Assembly: GCA_949287065.1 (NCBI GenBank) | Contig: CASEEV010000075.1 | Span: 1 to 51,400 of the forward strand | Direction: 5' to 3' | Origin: an uncultured Collinsella sp. | GTDB lineage: Bacteria > Actinomycetota > Coriobacteriia > Coriobacteriales > Coriobacteriaceae | DNA length: 51,400 nucleotides | Shown: positions 40,138-49,153 of the stretch, piece after piece | Numbering within the stretch: the first letter of the stretch is position 1 | How the letters are laid out: each line of letters begins with the position of its first letter | Position numbers and translations under genes: made by a program | The notes under the pieces: model-generated | Seen by the model: only the letters and a program-made list of their open reading frames with translations | What the model was told of the DNA's origin: nothing | The model's database searches: none

Positions 40138-40922
40138 TCCATCTGAAGACTCCTCAGGAAATTGAAGAGTTCAAAGGCGCCGGAGCACTGTCGAAGATGG
40201 TGCTCCGGCGCGTTGGCGCCATGGTCCGTCCGGGCGTCTCGACCTTTGAGCTCGACCAGCTCGCCGAGCAGCTTATCCGCATGCACGGCGGCACCCCTTC
40301 GTTCAAGGGCTACGGCGGGTTCCCCGGCACGATCTGCGCCTCGCTCAACGAGCAGGTCGTTCACGGTATCCCGAGTCCCGACGTGATTCTGCGCGAGGGC
40401 GACATCGTCTCGATCGACACCGGCGCCACGGTTGACGGCTGGGTTGGCGACAACGCCTGGACCTTCTACTGCGGCGAGCCCGCCCCCGAGGTCAAGGCGC
40501 TCTGCGAGTGCACCCGCGACTGCCTCGTCGCCGGCATCGAGCAGGCCGTTCCGGGCAACCACCTCGGCGACATCGGCCATGCGATCCAGACGCTCGCCGA
40601 GTCCAACGGCTACGGCGTGCTGCGCGACTACGTCGGCCACGGTGTCGGCCGCCGGATGCACGAGGACCCCAACGTGCCCAACTACGGCAAGAAGGGCAAG
40701 GGCGTTAAGCTCCAGGCCGGCATGGTCATTGCGATCGAACCCATGATCACGCTCGGCACCAACCGCGTGACGGTGGGGAAGGACGGCTGGGTCGTTTCGA
40801 CAAACGACGGCAAGGCCGCGGCCCACTACGAGAACACGATTGCCATCACCAACGACGGTCCCGTGATTCTCACGCAGGATAAGCAGGGCTCTTGGTGCTC
40901 CATGCAGGGCGGAGTTATGTAG
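40134..40922 (+). CDS. map: Methionine aminopeptidase, type I
   Basis: This dinuclear metalloprotease of 262 residues removes initiator Met from nascent proteins. Metal ligands are in VSIDTGATVDGWVGDNAWTF (two Asp), GHGVGRRMHEDPNVPNYG (His), IAIEPM (Glu) and the final Glu in YENTIAI. Its start overlaps the adk stop. Confidence 0.97.
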   Translation: MIHLKTPQEIEEFKGAGALSKMVLRRVGAMVRPGVSTFELDQLAEQLIRMHGGTPSFKGYGGFPGTICASLNEQVVHGIPSPDVILREGDIVSIDTGATVDGWVGDNAWTFYCGEPAPEVKALCECTRDCLVAGIEQAVPGNHLGDIGHAIQTLAESNGYGVLRDYVGHGVGRRMHEDPNVPNYGKKGKGVKLQAGMVIAIEPMITLGTNRVTVGKDGWVVSTNDGKAAAHYENTIAITNDGPVILTQDKQGSWCSMQGGVM

Positions 40923-40946
40923 CGATTGCGAATATCTTCGTCGCGC

Positions 40947-40974
40947 TTGAAAGTGCGCTATCATACACTATTGC
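40947..40974 (+). promoter_or_regulatory. Candidate promoter upstream of infA
   Basis: TTGAAA (40947-40952), a 16-nt spacer and TATTGC (40969-40974); TATCAT at 40959-40964 is an alternative -10. It lies in the 78-nt gap after map and could give extra expression of infA and the alpha section. Confidence 0.3.
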
Positions 40975-41000
40975 TGTCATTCCGTAGAGAAAGTTGATGC

Positions 41001-41219
41001 ATGAAGAAGGAAGACGCTATCGAACTCGAGGGTACGGTCACCGAGCCGCTGCCGAACGCCATGTTCCGTGTCGAGTTGGAGAACGGCCACAAGGTCCTCT
41101 GCTCTATTTCGGGCAAGATCCGCATGAACTACATTCGCATCCTTCCGGGTGATCGCGTTGTAGTCGAGCTCTCTCCGTACGATCTTTCCCGCGGCCGCAT
41201 CACCTACCGCTACAAGTAA
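41001..41219 (+). CDS. infA: Translation initiation factor IF-1
   Basis: This 72-residue S1-type OB-fold protein binds the 30S A site. It begins [22 protein letters not shown] and contains [25 protein letters not shown] (read in segments). The ribosome site is weak (GAGAAAG). The canonical place is just before rpmJ. Confidence 0.97.
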   Translation: MKKEDAIELEGTVTEPLPNAMFRVELENGHKVLCSISGKIRMNYIRILPGDRVVVELSPYDLSRGRITYRYK

Positions 41220-41231
41220 TGCGCAGCGCCG

Positions 41232-41251
41232 TTGCCCCTGCTCGGGGGCAA
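41232..41251 (+). promoter_or_regulatory. Hairpin between infA and rpmJ
   Basis: TTGCCCC and GGGGCAA form a 7-bp stem with a 6-nt loop, followed at some distance by CTTTTGG. It may be a weak terminator that lets downstream rpmJ-rpsM be partly uncoupled. Confidence 0.4.
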
Positions 41252-41334
41252 TGCTGTCTTTTGGTTATTCACGTCTGCGGCTGGACGAGTACATAACATT
41301 CCACGTTGGTTGAGCACTACCGAAAGGAAGAACG

Positions 41335-41448
41335 ATGAAGGTACGTCCTTCGGTCAAGAAGATGTGCGACAAGTGCAAGATCATCCGACGCCATGGCAAG
41401 GTTCTCGTGATCTGCGAGAATCCGCGTCATAAGCAGCGTCAGGGTTAA
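41335..41448 (+). CDS. rpmJ: Ribosomal protein L36
   Basis: This 37-residue 50S protein reads [20 protein letters not shown], then [17 protein letters not shown]. The zinc ligands are C, C, C and H (MCDKC, ICENPRH). GGAAG precedes the ATG. It is too short for most ORF cut-offs but unmistakable between infA and rpsM. Confidence 0.98.
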   Translation: MKVRPSVKKMCDKCKIIRRHGKVLVICENPRHKQRQG

Positions 41449-41462
41449 GAGAGGAGAACAAG

Positions 41463-41834
41463 TTGGCCCGCATCAGTGGTGTCGATCTGCCGCGTGAGAA
41501 GCGCGTTGAGATCGGTCTGACCTACATTTACGGCATCGGCCGCACGACTGCCTCGAAGATCTGCGCCGAGTGCAACATCAATCCCGACACGCGCGTCCGC
41601 GACCTCACCGAAGAGGAGACCGCGGCGATCCGTGATTACATCTCCAAGAACCTCATGATCGAGGGCGATCTCCGCCGTGAGCGCTCTCAGAACATCAAGC
41701 GTCTGATGGACCTCGGCTGCTATCGCGGCCTCCGTCACCGCAGGGGTCTGCCTGTCCGCGGTCAGCGCACCCATACGAACGCTCGCACCCGCAAGGGTCC
41801 GAAGCGCCAGATCGGTGCCAAGAAGAAGAAATAA
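41463..41834 (+). CDS. rpsM: Ribosomal protein S13
   Basis: This 30S head protein has 123 residues. It starts [20 protein letters not shown] and ends with the basic tail [19 protein letters not shown]. The start codon is TTG with GAGGAG 7 nt upstream. Confidence 0.98.
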   Translation: MARISGVDLPREKRVEIGLTYIYGIGRTTASKICAECNINPDTRVRDLTEEETAAIRDYISKNLMIEGDLRRERSQNIKRLMDLGCYRGLRHRRGLPVRGQRTHTNARTRKGPKRQIGAKKKK

Positions 41835-41844
41835 GGAGAGGTAG

Positions 41845-42246
41845 ATGGCTACTGCTAAGAAGAATGCGCGTACGCGCATCAAGCGTGCTGACCGCAAGAA
41901 CATCGCGGTTGGCCAGGCTCACATCAAGTCGAGCTTCAACAACACGATCGTCTCTATCACCGATCCTCAGGGCAACGTCATTGCCTGGCAGTCCGCTGGC
42001 ACCGTGGGCTTCAAGGGTTCCCGTAAGTCCACTCCGTTCGCCGCTCAGATGGCCGCGGAGGCTTGCGCCAAGGTCGCCATGGAGCACGGCCTCAAGAAGG
42101 TCGCTGTCTTCGTGAAGGGCCCGGGCTCCGGTCGCGAGACCGCCATCCGCTCCCTCCAGGCCGCCGGTCTCGAGGTCTCGAGCATCCAGGACAAGACCCC
42201 CATTCCGCACAACGGCTGCCGCCCCAAGAAGCGCCGTCGTGTCTAA
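41845..42246 (+). CDS. rpsK: Ribosomal protein S11
   Basis: This 30S platform protein has 133 residues. It carries [38 protein letters not shown] and [27 protein letters not shown] lies upstream. Confidence 0.98.
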   Translation: MATAKKNARTRIKRADRKNIAVGQAHIKSSFNNTIVSITDPQGNVIAWQSAGTVGFKGSRKSTPFAAQMAAEACAKVAMEHGLKKVAVFVKGPGSGRETAIRSLQAAGLEVSSIQDKTPIPHNGCRPKKRRRV

Positions 42247-42265
42247 CCGAAAGGATCGATAAACT

Positions 42266-42859
42266 ATGGCAATCAATAGGACTCCGGTTCTTAAGCGCTG
42301 CCGCCAGTTGGGCATCGATCCCGCTGAGCTGGGTTACAGCGGCAAGGAATCCAAGCGTCAGCCCAAGCGCCGTCGCAAGGAATCCGAGTACGGCATGCAG
42401 CTTCGCGAGAAGCAGAAGGTGAAGTTCATCTACGGCGTTCTCGAGAAGCAGTTCCATCACTACTACGAAGAGGCCCTGCGTCGCGAGGGCGTTACCGGCG
42501 AGAACCTGATGCAGCTCCTCGAGCTCCGTCTCGATTCCGTCGTGTTCCGTCTTGGCTTCGCTCGCACCCGCAAGGATGCCCGTCAGTCGGTTACCCACGG
42601 CCACTTCCTGGTGAACGGCCGTCGCGTCGACATTCCCTCCTACGAGGTCAAGGCCGGCGACGTCATCTCCGTTGCCCCCAAGTACCGTGACCTTCTCCCC
42701 ATCAAGGAGGCCATCGTCCAGTCCGAGCGCTTCGAGGTTCCCGGCTGGCTCGAGGTCGACATTGAGAAGCTCCAGGGCACCGTCCTTTCGCTTCCCAACC
42801 GTGACCAGATCAGCGGCGACATTAACGAGCAGCTCATCGTCGAGCTCTACTCCAAGTAA
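42266..42859 (+). CDS. rpsD: Ribosomal protein S4
   Basis: This 30S assembly initiator has 197 residues. The S4 domain is LELRLDSVVFRLGFARTRKDARQSVTHGHFLVNGRRVDIPS (read in segments). The N-terminus lacks the CxxC pairs of the zinc form. GAAAGG lies upstream of the ATG. Confidence 0.98.
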   Translation: MAINRTPVLKRCRQLGIDPAELGYSGKESKRQPKRRRKESEYGMQLREKQKVKFIYGVLEKQFHHYYEEALRREGVTGENLMQLLELRLDSVVFRLGFARTRKDARQSVTHGHFLVNGRRVDIPSYEVKAGDVISVAPKYRDLLPIKEAIVQSERFEVPGWLEVDIEKLQGTVLSLPNRDQISGDINEQLIVELYSK

Positions 42860-42889
42860 TATCAAAGCTGCTGAGGCTGGAGGTAACAC

Positions 42890-43831
42890 ATGGCAGAATT
42901 CATCAGGCCCCAGGTTCAGGTCGAGGAGATCAACGACACCTCAGCGCGCGTCTCCGTCGAGCCTCTCGAGCGCGGTTACGGCGACACGCTGGGCAACTCC
43001 CTGCGTCGCGTGCTCCTCTCCTCGCTCGAGGGTGCGGCGGTCGAGGCTATTCAGATCGATGGCGCTCAGCATGAGTTCATGGCGATCCCCAACATGGTCG
43101 AGGACGTCACCGACATCGTGCTGAACATCAAGGGTCTCGTGTTCCGCTCCCTCGGCACCACCGAGGAGGCCACCGCGACCATCTCGGTCGACGGCCCCTG
43201 CGAGGTCACCGGCGCCGACTTCTTCGTTCCCTCTGAGTTTGAGATCGTCAACCCCGAGCATCACATCGCGACGCTCGAGGAGGGCGGTCATCTGACGATG
43301 AGCATGCGCATCGGTTACGGCCGCGGCTATGTCTCGTACGAGGGCAACAAGCGCGAGGACGATCCCATCGGTATCATCCACATCGACTCGCTCTACTCGC
43401 CGGTCCGTCGTTGCGCTAAGCTCGTCGAGGCGTGCCGCGTCGGTCAGCATACCGACTACGATCGCCTGGTTCTCGAGATCGAGACCAACGGCGCGCTCAC
43501 TCCTCGCGAGGCGGTCGTTCAGGCGGCCAACATCATCAACCAGCACATGGCTGCGTTCATGAACCTGACCGAGACGCCTGAGGTCGTTGAGGAGACGTCG
43601 ATCTTCGCTCCTGAGACGACCAACGACAACGCAGAGCTCGACAAGCAGATCGAGGATCTCGACCTTTCGGTCCGTTCCTACAACTGCCTGAAGCGCGCGA
43701 GCATCCATTCCGTGCGCCAGCTCGTCGAGTTCTCCGAGAACGACCTGCTCAACATCCGCAACTTCGGCGTCAAGTCGATCGAGGAAGTCAAGGACAAGCT
43801 CGAGTCCATGGGCCTGAGCCTCAAGCAGTAA
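42890..43831 (+). CDS. rpoA: RNA polymerase alpha subunit
   Basis: This 313-residue protein has a dimerising N-terminal domain (LERGYGDTLGNSLRRVLLSSLEG, GIIHIDSLYSPVRR read in segments) and a C-terminal DNA/activator-binding helix-hairpin-helix domain at nt 43658-43819 (SVRSYNCLKRASIHSVRQLV, IRNFGVKSIEEV). This CTD is the in-window template against which the RpoC tail was compared. TGGAGG precedes the ATG. Confidence 0.98.
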   Translation: MAEFIRPQVQVEEINDTSARVSVEPLERGYGDTLGNSLRRVLLSSLEGAAVEAIQIDGAQHEFMAIPNMVEDVTDIVLNIKGLVFRSLGTTEEATATISVDGPCEVTGADFFVPSEFEIVNPEHHIATLEEGGHLTMSMRIGYGRGYVSYEGNKREDDPIGIIHIDSLYSPVRRCAKLVEACRVGQHTDYDRLVLEIETNGALTPREAVVQAANIINQHMAAFMNLTETPEVVEETSIFAPETTNDNAELDKQIEDLDLSVRSYNCLKRASIHSVRQLVEFSENDLLNIRNFGVKSIEEVKDKLESMGLSLKQ

Positions 43832-43864
43832 CGCTGACAGTCCCTGTAGAGGAGATACGAGATA

Positions 43865-44335
43865 ATGAGACACCTTAAGAAGCGCGGTCTGAGGCTCGGC
43901 ACTGACTCGGCCCACACCAAGGCCATGAAGCGCAGCCTGTGCAAGTCGCTGTTCACCTATGACCGCATTAAGACCACTGAGACGCGCGCCAAGGCCATCC
44001 GCGGCGACGTGGATCGCATCATCACCTGGGCCAAGCGTGGCGACATTCACTCCCGTCGTCTCGCCATTGCCAAGCTGAACGACAAAGAGCTCGTTCGCGA
44101 GATCTTCGAGAAGGTCGCTCAGGGCATGTGGTCCGACCGCACCTGCGGCTTCACCCGCATCATGAAGCTTGGTCCCCGCAAGGGCGACAACGCGCCGATG
44201 GTCATCATCGAGCTCGTGACCGAGCCGGTGCAGAAGAAGGCCGCCAAGAAGGCTCCGCAGAAGGTCGACACGGTCGCTCCCGTTGCCGAGGAGAAGGCCG
44301 AGGAGGCTGCTGAGAGCACCGAGGCTGCCGAGTAA
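43865..44335 (+). CDS. rplQ: Ribosomal protein L17 with acidic tail
   Basis: This 50S protein starts RHLKKRGLRLGTDSAHTKAM and has RGDVDRIITWAKRGDIHSRR and GPRKGDNAPMVIIELV. At 156 residues it exceeds the ~117 typical. The extra C-terminus is Lys/Ala then Glu/Ala-rich (EEKAEEAAESTEAAE), a tail seen in some high-GC lineages. GAGGAG precedes the ATG. Confidence 0.97.
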   Translation: MRHLKKRGLRLGTDSAHTKAMKRSLCKSLFTYDRIKTTETRAKAIRGDVDRIITWAKRGDIHSRRLAIAKLNDKELVREIFEKVAQGMWSDRTCGFTRIMKLGPRKGDNAPMVIIELVTEPVQKKAAKKAPQKVDTVAPVAEEKAEEAAESTEAAE

Positions 44336-44359
44336 CGCGCTGCGTATAGTTTGTTTTGC

Positions 44360-44390
44360 AAGAGGGGCTGCTGGTGCGGCCCCTCTTTTG
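44360..44390 (+). terminator. Intrinsic terminator after rplQ
   Basis: AAGAGGGGC pairs with GCCCCTCTT around a 10-nt loop, then TTG. It closes the alpha section and overlaps the artificial upstream extension of the next frame, supporting the later start chosen there. Confidence 0.85.
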
Positions 44391-44451
44391 TGTAAGGATG
44401 TACAGCGGCTGTTGGGTCTCGTCTGCCGGTTGTTGTTGGGGGGAGGATCGC

Positions 44452-47085
44452 GTGCTTGAGGTTCGCCATGTGCGGTTTGCGTACGGCCGTGCCGTTGCGG
44501 CAGCTGAGAGCGCTGTGCCGGAACCTTTGGGGGACGCTCCGGCCCCCTTTGCCCTCGACGAAGTCTCCTTCTCGGTGGCTCCCGGGGAGCGCGTGGCGCT
44601 TATCGGCCCCAATGGCTCGGGCAAGTCGACGCTCGTAGGTCTTCTCGGAGCCGCTCTCGCCCCTGCCTCGGGCTCGGTGACGGTCGATGGCGTTAATCCG
44701 TGGGCGGGTCGCAGCGAGCGCTTTGCCGTCCGTCGTTTGGTTGGCGTGGTGCGCCAGGACCCCGCCCTGCAACTCGTTTCGACGGTGGTTGCCGATGACG
44801 TCGCATTCGGTCCGCGCAACCTCGGCCTCGATCCTCGTGAGGTCGAGAGGCGCGTGAGGGCGGCGCTTGACGTCGTTGGGCTGAGTGATGTTACGCAGCG
44901 CGACGTGTCGTCCCTTTCGGGCGGCCAGCAGCAGCGCTTGTCGCTTGCGGGCGTGCTCGCTATGGAGCCGCGTTATCTGGTGCTCGACGAGGCCACCTCG
45001 ATGCTCGATTCTGCCGCGCGACAGGAGATGCGCTCCCTTTGCGAGCGCCTGAGCAGTGAGAAGGGTATCGGCATTGTCCAGGTGACCCACGACCCGCTCG
45101 AGGCCCTGTCGGCCGACTGCATCGTGGTACTCGAGGGCGGAGCGGTCTGTGCGGCGGGCACTCCCGGTGAGCTCGCTCGCAGCAACGCCGATGTGCTCGC
45201 GCGCGAGCTGTATCTCGGCGCCTATGGCTCGTATGTTCTGGCTGCGCGCCGTGCAGGCTATCTGGGCAGGGGCGTGGAGCCTGGGGATCTTGCTGGTTGG
45301 CTCTGCGCTCAGTCGTGTGAGGCGCGCGGGCGTATTCAGGCGGACGCGGCGGCGTGGCGCGGGGCGGATGGGACAGCGTTCGGTGCCTCCGACGGATTGT
45401 CTCAACAGCCTAAGTCCGGGGCGAGCCGGGCGGCGGACGGCTTGCGCCTTGAGCATGTGAGCTTTGGGTATGACGAGGCCGATGTTCTCTCAGACGTGAG
45501 CCTTGACGTGGCGGGTGGAGAGCTCGTGCTCGTTGCCGGTCCCTCGGGATCGGGAAAGTCGACTCTTGCGCGCATTGCCGCCGGTCTTTATGAGCCCGCA
45601 CGGGGGTCCGTCACCTGTGCAGGCGCCGCCGTGCGGCCAGGGGATGTGGGCATCGCGTTTCAGAGGCCCGAGGACCAGCTGTTTTTGAACACGGTTTGGG
45701 ACGATATTGCCTTTGCCCCACGTAACCGCGGACTCGATGATGAGGAAGTGGCGCGCTGCGTTGAAGAAGCGCGCCTTATGGTCGGCCTTGATGAGGATCT
45801 TCTCGGGCGCTACCCCGTGACGCTCTCGGGCGGTCAGGCGCGTCGTGCGGCTCTCGCCGGCGTGGTGGCGCTCAGGCCTTACGCGTACGTGTTCGACGAG
45901 CCTACCGCCGGCCTCGACTGTGCGGGCAAGCGCTTCATCGTGGCGCTTGCCCGCACTATGGCGCGCGCGGGGGCGCCGGTGGTCGTGGTGAGCCACGATC
46001 TTGCCGAGTGGTTCGAGGTCGCCGACAGGGTTGTGTGTATCTCGCACGGACGCGTGGCATGGGAGGGCGAGACGACCCTTCTCGAGTCCTCGTCCGACGC
46101 GTTTGCCGCGGCGGGTATCGAGCCTCCGGAGTGGGCGCGCCTGCGCCAGGCGTGCCCGTGGCTGACCAACGAGCGCCGCGCTCCGCTGCAAGGGGCGAGC
46201 GCTTGCCGCAAAGCGTCTTGTGCCGGGGGCGCAGCCGCGCAGGCGCCGCAGCCTCGGGACGGCAGGCGGAAACAGGGGAAGAGCCCCACGGCCATGCGCG
46301 CGTTCGGCAGCTTTACGGCGCCCGATGCGCCGCTCGCGCGCGTGGACGCTCGGGCGAAGCTCGCCCTGCTTCTCATGGTCACGGTGGCGGCCTTTGTCGT
46401 GCCGGCGCCAGCGGGGCTCGTGGCACTCGCTGCGCTTCTCGTCTTTACGGCGCATGCCGCCCGCGTGACGCCGCTGAGCTTTGCGCGCGCCCTGCGCCCT
46501 GCGGCGTTTATCTTGACCTTCTCGCTTTTGGCCAACGCGCTGCGCGTTGACGGCTCGGGGCAGTTTGCGCTTCTGGGCCCTGTAGGCTTTGATCCCGCCG
46601 GGGCCGCCCGTGGTGCGGTGGCCGTGGCGCGCATCGGTCTTTTGGTCGGGTTCGCGCTCACGGTCTCGGCGAGTACGACTCCAACGGCGCTTGCCGACGC
46701 GTGCACGCGGCTGCTCTGGCCGCTCAAGCGCCTGGGGCTCCCGTCTGCCGAGATCGGCATGACGGTATCGGTGGCGCTGAGGTTCGTGCCGCTGGTCTCC
46801 GAGGAGCTCGAGCGCATCCGCCTGGCCCAGCGCTCGCGCGGCGCACGGTTTGACGAGGGCGGCGTGCTGGCGCGTGTGCGCGCATGGGCGAGCGTGGTGA
46901 CGCCGTTGGCGGTGAGCCTCTTCAGGCGGGCCGACGCGCTCGGCGAGTCTATGGAGAGCCGCTGCTTTGGCGCGGCGGATCAGAGCGCGCTTGCACCGCT
47001 CGCACTTGCCGCGCGTGACCGCGTGCTGCTCGTGTGCGGGGTACTCGCGCTTGCGGGTTGCGCGTTGTGGGCGATGCTTGCGTGA
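44452..47085 (+). CDS. Fused ECF transporter energy-coupling module (EcfA-EcfA-EcfT)
   Basis: One 877-residue chain contains the whole energy-coupling module of an ECF vitamin/metal importer. ABC domain 1: Walker A GPNGSGKST at about residue 52, signature SLSGGQQQRLSLAG, Walker B YLVLDEATSML. ABC domain 2: Walker A GPSGSGKST at about residue 363, signature TLSGGQARRAALAG, Walker B AYVFDEPTAGLD. After a ~70-residue linker, residues about 631-877 are EcfT: several hydrophobic helices and the coupling motifs QRSRGARFD and SMESRCFG. These are normally three genes (ecfA1, ecfA2, ecfT) in this exact place between rplQ and truA. GTG at 44452 follows GGGGGAGG. No S component is adjacent, so it probably serves several. 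Confidence 0.92.
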   Translation: MLEVRHVRFAYGRAVAAAESAVPEPLGDAPAPFALDEVSFSVAPGERVALIGPNGSGKSTLVGLLGAALAPASGSVTVDGVNPWAGRSERFAVRRLVGVVRQDPALQLVSTVVADDVAFGPRNLGLDPREVERRVRAALDVVGLSDVTQRDVSSLSGGQQQRLSLAGVLAMEPRYLVLDEATSMLDSAARQEMRSLCERLSSEKGIGIVQVTHDPLEALSADCIVVLEGGAVCAAGTPGELARSNADVLARELYLGAYGSYVLAARRAGYLGRGVEPGDLAGWLCAQSCEARGRIQADAAAWRGADGTAFGASDGLSQQPKSGASRAADGLRLEHVSFGYDEADVLSDVSLDVAGGELVLVAGPSGSGKSTLARIAAGLYEPARGSVTCAGAAVRPGDVGIAFQRPEDQLFLNTVWDDIAFAPRNRGLDDEEVARCVEEARLMVGLDEDLLGRYPVTLSGGQARRAALAGVVALRPYAYVFDEPTAGLDCAGKRFIVALARTMARAGAPVVVVSHDLAEWFEVADRVVCISHGRVAWEGETTLLESSSDAFAAAGIEPPEWARLRQACPWLTNERRAPLQGASACRKASCAGGAAAQAPQPRDGRRKQGKSPTAMRAFGSFTAPDAPLARVDARAKLALLLMVTVAAFVVPAPAGLVALAALLVFTAHAARVTPLSFARALRPAAFILTFSLLANALRVDGSGQFALLGPVGFDPAGAARGAVAVARIGLLVGFALTVSASTTPTALADACTRLLWPLKRLGLPSAEIGMTVSVALRFVPLVSEELERIRLAQRSRGARFDEGGVLARVRAWASVVTPLAVSLFRRADALGESMESRCFGAADQSALAPLALAARDRVLLVCGVLALAGCALWAMLA

Positions 47086-47215
47086 GGCTCCGCCCTTGCG
47101 GGGCGCATGGTGAAGCTGTGGGCTCGCTGTGCGCTCGTTACGGGCGGGTTCGCGCCCGGGTATAGGTCGGTTTGGCGTACGGGCGCCCAGGGAGCGCCTC
47201 GAGAAAGGACGAAAC

Positions 47216-48118
47216 GTGGAGCGTATCGAGACTCATGCGCAGGGCGCGGACGCTGGCGGCATGATGGAGAGCCCCAAGACCTGCAGCGCCGGGGCGGCTT
47301 TTGCATCGGAGCGCGCGCTTCTCGACGGCACGCTGGTCATGAGGCTCGCCTACGACGGCGCGGGCTTCTCGGGTTTTGCCGAGCAGCGCGAACCCGAGTT
47401 GCGCACGGTGGCGGGGGAGATCCGACGCGCCCTCGAGACGCTGCTGCGCCGCCCGGTGGAGCTTACCTGCGCCGGCCGCACCGACGCGGGCGTGCACGCC
47501 GTGGGCCAGTACGTGAGCGTTCCGGTGACCGCCGAGGAGCTTGAGCTTCCTGCCGGCCGTTTGCAGCGCGCGCTCGGGGCCCTGTTGCCCGACGACGTGG
47601 CGCTGAGGGGCCTTTACGCTGCCGAGAGGGGCTTCTCGGCCCGTTTTGACGCACATGCGCGCAAATACCGCTACCGCATTGCCCAAGGGCCGTACCGTCC
47701 GCTTATGACGCGCTCGTACGCGTGGTGGCAGCGCGACGAGCTCGACGTTGAGGCCATGAGCAGGGCGGCGGCGCACTTGCTCGGCGAGCAGGACTTCAAG
47801 AGCTTCTGCAAGGCCTCGTCGGCGGTGGGCAAGCCCACGTGCCGCAACGTTCTCAAGGTCGGGTTCTCGCGCGAGGAGGCGCTCGGCGAGACGTGCCTGG
47901 CCTTTGACATCGTGGGGTCGTCGTTTCTGCACTCGATGGTCCGCACGATCGTGGGCAGCCTGGTCGAGGTCGGGCGCGGGCACCGCGACCCCGACTGGAT
48001 ACGCGAGGTTCTCGCCGCATGCGACCGGCGCACGGCCGGTCCGTGCGCTCCGGCGCGCGGCCTGACTTTCGTTGACGTGGTATACGATGAGGGCGCGCTC
48101 GCGCCCTGGAAGGACTGA
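47216..48118 (+). CDS. truA: tRNA pseudouridine(38-40) synthase
   Basis: This enzyme modifies uridines 38-40 in tRNA anticodon stems. The 300-residue protein has MRLAYDGAGFSGFAEQ, the catalytic Asp in CAGRTDAGVHAVGQYV, and the C-terminal FLHSMVRTIVGSLVEVGRG. About 40 extra N-terminal residues precede the core. GTG at 47216 with GAAAGGACG upstream is preferred over internal ATGs without a site. Its location after the ECF genes is the usual one. Confidence 0.95.
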   Translation: MERIETHAQGADAGGMMESPKTCSAGAAFASERALLDGTLVMRLAYDGAGFSGFAEQREPELRTVAGEIRRALETLLRRPVELTCAGRTDAGVHAVGQYVSVPVTAEELELPAGRLQRALGALLPDDVALRGLYAAERGFSARFDAHARKYRYRIAQGPYRPLMTRSYAWWQRDELDVEAMSRAAAHLLGEQDFKSFCKASSAVGKPTCRNVLKVGFSREEALGETCLAFDIVGSSFLHSMVRTIVGSLVEVGRGHRDPDWIREVLAACDRRTAGPCAPARGLTFVDVVYDEGALAPWKD

Positions 48119-48126
48119 CGTTTCCG

Positions 48127-48993
48127 ATGGAACTTGCTCTGCACGTGCTTGAGCACGCGCTGTCCGACACGGTGCACCTGGTGCCGTTCCTGTTTGTGAC
48201 CTACCTCGTCATGGAGGTTCTCGAGCATACGGCGGGCGACAAGCTCGAGCGCCTGGTTGCCCGCACGGGCAGGGCGGGCGCGCTCATCGGCGCCGCTGCG
48301 GGCGTCGTTCCGCAGTGCGGCTTCTCGGCCGCCGCGTCCACGCTCTACGCGGGGCGCGTGATTACGGTCGGCACGCTGGTGGCTGTGCTTCTCTCCACGT
48401 CGGACGAGCTGCTGCCCATCTTCGTTGCCGAAGGTGCGCCTGCCGGCGAGCTCGCGACCATTCTCGCCATCAAGGTCGTTGTTGCCGCGGTTGTGGGGCT
48501 TGCGGTCGACGCGGGCGCCCGCGCGCTCGGGCTTGGCGGCGACGGCCACGCGCACATTCACGATCTGTGCGAGCACGACCACTGCGCCTGCGATCATGAG
48601 TCGCCCGTTCTTTCGGCGCTCAAGCACACGCTCACGGTCACGGTGTTCATCTTCTTGGTCACGGTGGTGCTCGACGGAGTGATCGAGGCGGTGGGGGAGG
48701 ACGCTATCGCCGCTGTTATCGCACGGAACCCGACGGCGTCGGTGTTCGGCGCCGCGGTGGCGGGCCTCATTCCCAACTGCGCCGCATCGGTGCTCATCAC
48801 CCAGCTGTACCTCTCCGGCGCGCTCGGGTTCCCTGCCCTTATCGCGGGGAGCCTCGTGTCAACGGGCGTGGGCGCGCTCGTGCTTCTGCGCACTAACCTG
48901 CATGCTAAAGAGAACCTCTGCATCTTGGGCGCGGTGTTTGTTATCGGCATAGCGTGGGGCCTCGTCTTCTCGGTCGCGGGCGTTTCTCTCTAG
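48127..48993 (+). CDS. Putative 10-TM heavy-metal/manganese exporter
   Basis: This 288-residue membrane protein fits the ArsP_2-type family (annotated as arsenic efflux or putative manganese transporter). It has two hydrophobic halves, each with a PxC motif (VPQCGFSAAAS near residue 61 and IPNCAASVLIT near residue 220), separated by a His/Cys-rich loop (HAHIHDLCEHDHCACDHE) that probably binds metal. This internal two-fold layout supports a transport pore. The substrate is uncertain. It starts 8 nt after truA and may be co-transcribed. Confidence 0.75.
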   Translation: MELALHVLEHALSDTVHLVPFLFVTYLVMEVLEHTAGDKLERLVARTGRAGALIGAAAGVVPQCGFSAAASTLYAGRVITVGTLVAVLLSTSDELLPIFVAEGAPAGELATILAIKVVVAAVVGLAVDAGARALGLGGDGHAHIHDLCEHDHCACDHESPVLSALKHTLTVTVFIFLVTVVLDGVIEAVGEDAIAAVIARNPTASVFGAAVAGLIPNCAASVLITQLYLSGALGFPALIAGSLVSTGVGALVLLRTNLHAKENLCILGAVFVIGIAWGLVFSVAGVSL

Positions 48994-49153
48994 AAGGCTC
49001 CGGGCACAGGCGCTGTTCGGTGTTGCGGGGCGTTGTCCGTCAGGTCGCTTCTTGGTGGGCCTGTGGTTGTTCCGGGACGCTCCGCGCTATGGGCTGAGAG
49101 CGGTTGCGGGGATGGTACCATCGGATGAGGTCATACGGTGGGAAGGTGCTGAG

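Noticed and set aside
44356-44451. Upstream extension of the ECF fusion protein
   Set aside because: It begins inside the rplQ terminator; GTG at 44452 has a strong GGGGGAGG site.
49110-49121. Palindrome GATGGTACCATC before the glycosyltransferase
   Set aside because: It is short and isolated; the TGGTACC inside it lacks any T-box or terminator context.
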